Assembly (NCBI GenBank): GCA_937952445.1
Contig: CALGAA010000188.1
Location: 1 to 6,654, forward strand
DNA length: 6,654 nt
Direction of reading: 5' to 3'
DNA from: an uncultured Bacteroidota bacterium
GTDB taxonomy: Bacteria > Bacteroidota > Bacteroidia > Chitinophagales > Saprospiraceae
This document shows, in pieces, positions 5,456 through 6,654 of this stretch; positions within the stretch are counted from its first letter, which is position 1; every line of letters begins with the position of its first letter. Under the pieces are notes generated by a model. The model had not been told where the DNA came from, ran no database searches, and was given only the letters and a program-made list of their open reading frames with translations. Made by a program: the position numbers and the translations under genes.

Positions 5456-6654
5456 ATGTCAGAATTGAGCAAACATTACGAAGCCGGAGCCATCGAAACA
5501 AAATGGTACGAAGCATGGGAGCAAAATGGTGTCTTCGAATCCAGTCCGGACGAACGTGAACCCTACACGATCGTCATACCGCCACCCAATGTAACGGGTG
5601 TGCTCCATATGGGCCATATGCTCAACAACAGCATCCAGGATATTCTGATCCGGAAAGCCCGGTTGGACGGAAAAAATGCGTGTTGGGTGCCGGGTACAGA
5701 TCATGCATCCATCGCTACGGAAGCTAAAGTGGTGCAGTGGTTGCGTGAACAAGGCATCAAAAAAGGTGACTTGAGTCGGGAGGAGTTTATGGACTATGCC
5801 TGGCAGTGGACCGACAAATACGGAGGCATAATCCTCAGGCAATTGCGCAAACTTGGGGCTTCCTGCGATTGGTCAAGAACGGCCTTCACCATGGATGAAA
5901 CCCGTTCCAGGCAGGTCATCCAGGCTTTCGTGGACTTATACCATCGCGGGAAATTGTACCGCGGACTACGAATGGTCAACTGGGATCCGGAGGCGCAGAC
6001 CGTTTTGTCCAATGAAGAAGTCATTTATCAGGAGGAAAATTCCCACCTATACCACGTCCGATACCCCGTGGCAGATTCAGACGAACATCTGATTATTGCG
6101 ACCACCCGGCCCGAAACTATCCTAGCCGATACGGGGGTTGCCATCCATCCGGATGATGAGCGATATTCACACCTGCACGGTAAACGCGTGCTGATTCCAC
6201 TTGTGGATCGCGAAGTGCCAATTATCGTCGATGATTATGTCGATCGGGAATTTGGCACAGGAGCACTCAAAGTAACCCCGGCTCATGACATCAACGATTA
6301 TGATATCGGCCAGCGGCATGAATTGGAAGTCATCGATATTTTCATGGATGACGGTACCATAAATGAACTTGGCCTTCATTACCACGGACAGGATCGGTTT
6401 AAAGCCCGGAAAAACATCGTCAGGGAACTTGAGGAAAAAGGTTTTTTGGTAAAGGTGGAAGACCATCACAACAATGTCGGAAGATCGGAACGAACCGGTG
6501 CGGTAGTGGAACCCAGACTTTCTCTCCAGTGGTATGTCGATATGGAATCGCTGGCTCGTCCTGCTCTGGAAGCTGTAATGTCGGACGACATTCGGTTTTT
6601 TCCGGAAAATATGAAAAACACATACAGGCATTGGATGGAAAATATCCGTGATTG
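5456..6654 (+). CDS. valS: Valyl-tRNA synthetase, N-terminal part (cut by window edge)
   Basis: A cytoplasmic class I aminoacyl-tRNA synthetase that joins valine to tRNA-Val and proofreads threonine. The frame is open from the ATG at 5456 to the right edge, giving 399 codons plus two bases, somewhat under half of a typical 870-950 residue enzyme. The N terminus (M-S-E-L-S-K-H-Y-E-A-G-A-I-E-T-K-W-Y) is standard for the family. Visible motifs are PPPNVTG at 42-48, the HIGH-type box HMGH at 51-54, GTDHASIATE at 80-89 and VNWDPEAQTVLSNEEV at 174-189. The CP1 editing domain shows TTRPETILADTGVAIHP at 216-232 and GTGALKVTPAHDINDYDIG at 267-285. The last residues, RHWMENIRD, lead into the conserved W-C-I-S-R-Q segment and later KMSKS loop, which lie outside. 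AGG directly abuts the ATG, too close to be a working Shine-Dalgarno site. It has its own promoter just upstream. Confidence 0.97.
   Translation, partial: MSELSKHYEAGAIETKWYEAWEQNGVFESSPDEREPYTIVIPPPNVTGVLHMGHMLNNSIQDILIRKARLDGKNACWVPGTDHASIATEAKVVQWLREQGIKKGDLSREEFMDYAWQWTDKYGGIILRQLRKLGASCDWSRTAFTMDETRSRQVIQAFVDLYHRGKLYRGLRMVNWDPEAQTVLSNEEVIYQEENSHLYHVRYPVADSDEHLIIATTRPETILADTGVAIHPDDERYSHLHGKRVLIPLVDREVPIIVDDYVDREFGTGALKVTPAHDINDYDIGQRHELEVIDIFMDDGTINELGLHYHGQDRFKARKNIVRELEEKGFLVKVEDHHNNVGRSERTGAVVEPRLSLQWYVDMESLARPALEAVMSDDIRFFPENMKNTYRHWMENIRD

Noticed and set aside
5459..6631. Several minus-strand frames opposite valS
   Set aside because: valS is unmistakable in the plus frame through the window edge; these frames carry no recognisable protein features.

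Overview
The window looks like ordinary chromosome of a Bacteroidota bacterium. Three things point there: the valyl-tRNA synthetase and glutamate dehydrogenase sequences are of the type seen in that phylum; start codons lack convincing Shine-Dalgarno sites; and a textbook Bacteroidota promoter (TTTC, 19 bases, TATATTTG) sits just ahead of valS. Base composition looks to be in the mid-40s percent GC by eye. The pairing of an exported sugar-keto hydrolase-like lipoprotein with a Tat-exported Gfo/Idh/MocA oxidoreductase suggests a free-living, glycan-using lineage (Saprospiria or Cytophagia would fit), but this is only inference.

Layout. On the minus strand at the left, a DUF1080 (3-keto-disaccharide hydrolase domain) lipoprotein (333-1220) reads leftward into an AI-2E family transporter that leaves the window at base 1. 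The transporter start is awkward: an ATG only 11 bases below the DUF1080 stop opens a frame that closes after 12 codons, and the transporter frame continues one base out of register. Bases 1221-1789 are a 569-base divergent intergenic region with no credible gene, but with two perfect palindromes and possible promoters in both directions. Rightward from there come gdhA (NADP-type glutamate dehydrogenase, complete), a 231-base gap with two consecutive RNA-hairpin-forming segments, a Tat-exported Gfo/Idh/MocA oxidoreductase, a membrane-anchored protein with an RskA-type anti-sigma C-terminal domain but no sigma-binding domain, and the first 399 codons of valS, cut by the right edge.

How the genes may work together. 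gdhA makes glutamate from ammonia and 2-oxoglutarate, and valS charges tRNA-Val; both are housekeeping genes. The DUF1080 lipoprotein and the Gfo/Idh/MocA oxidoreductase belong to families that act together in some bacteria on glycosides through 3-keto intermediates. Both appear to be exported, so they could share a periplasmic substrate, although here they stand 2.1 kb apart on opposite strands with gdhA between them. No mobile element, CRISPR array, tRNA, rRNA or phage gene was found. I see no convincing new multi-gene system. The points most worth checking are the structured RNA segment after gdhA, the orphan RskA-like protein, and the transporter start.
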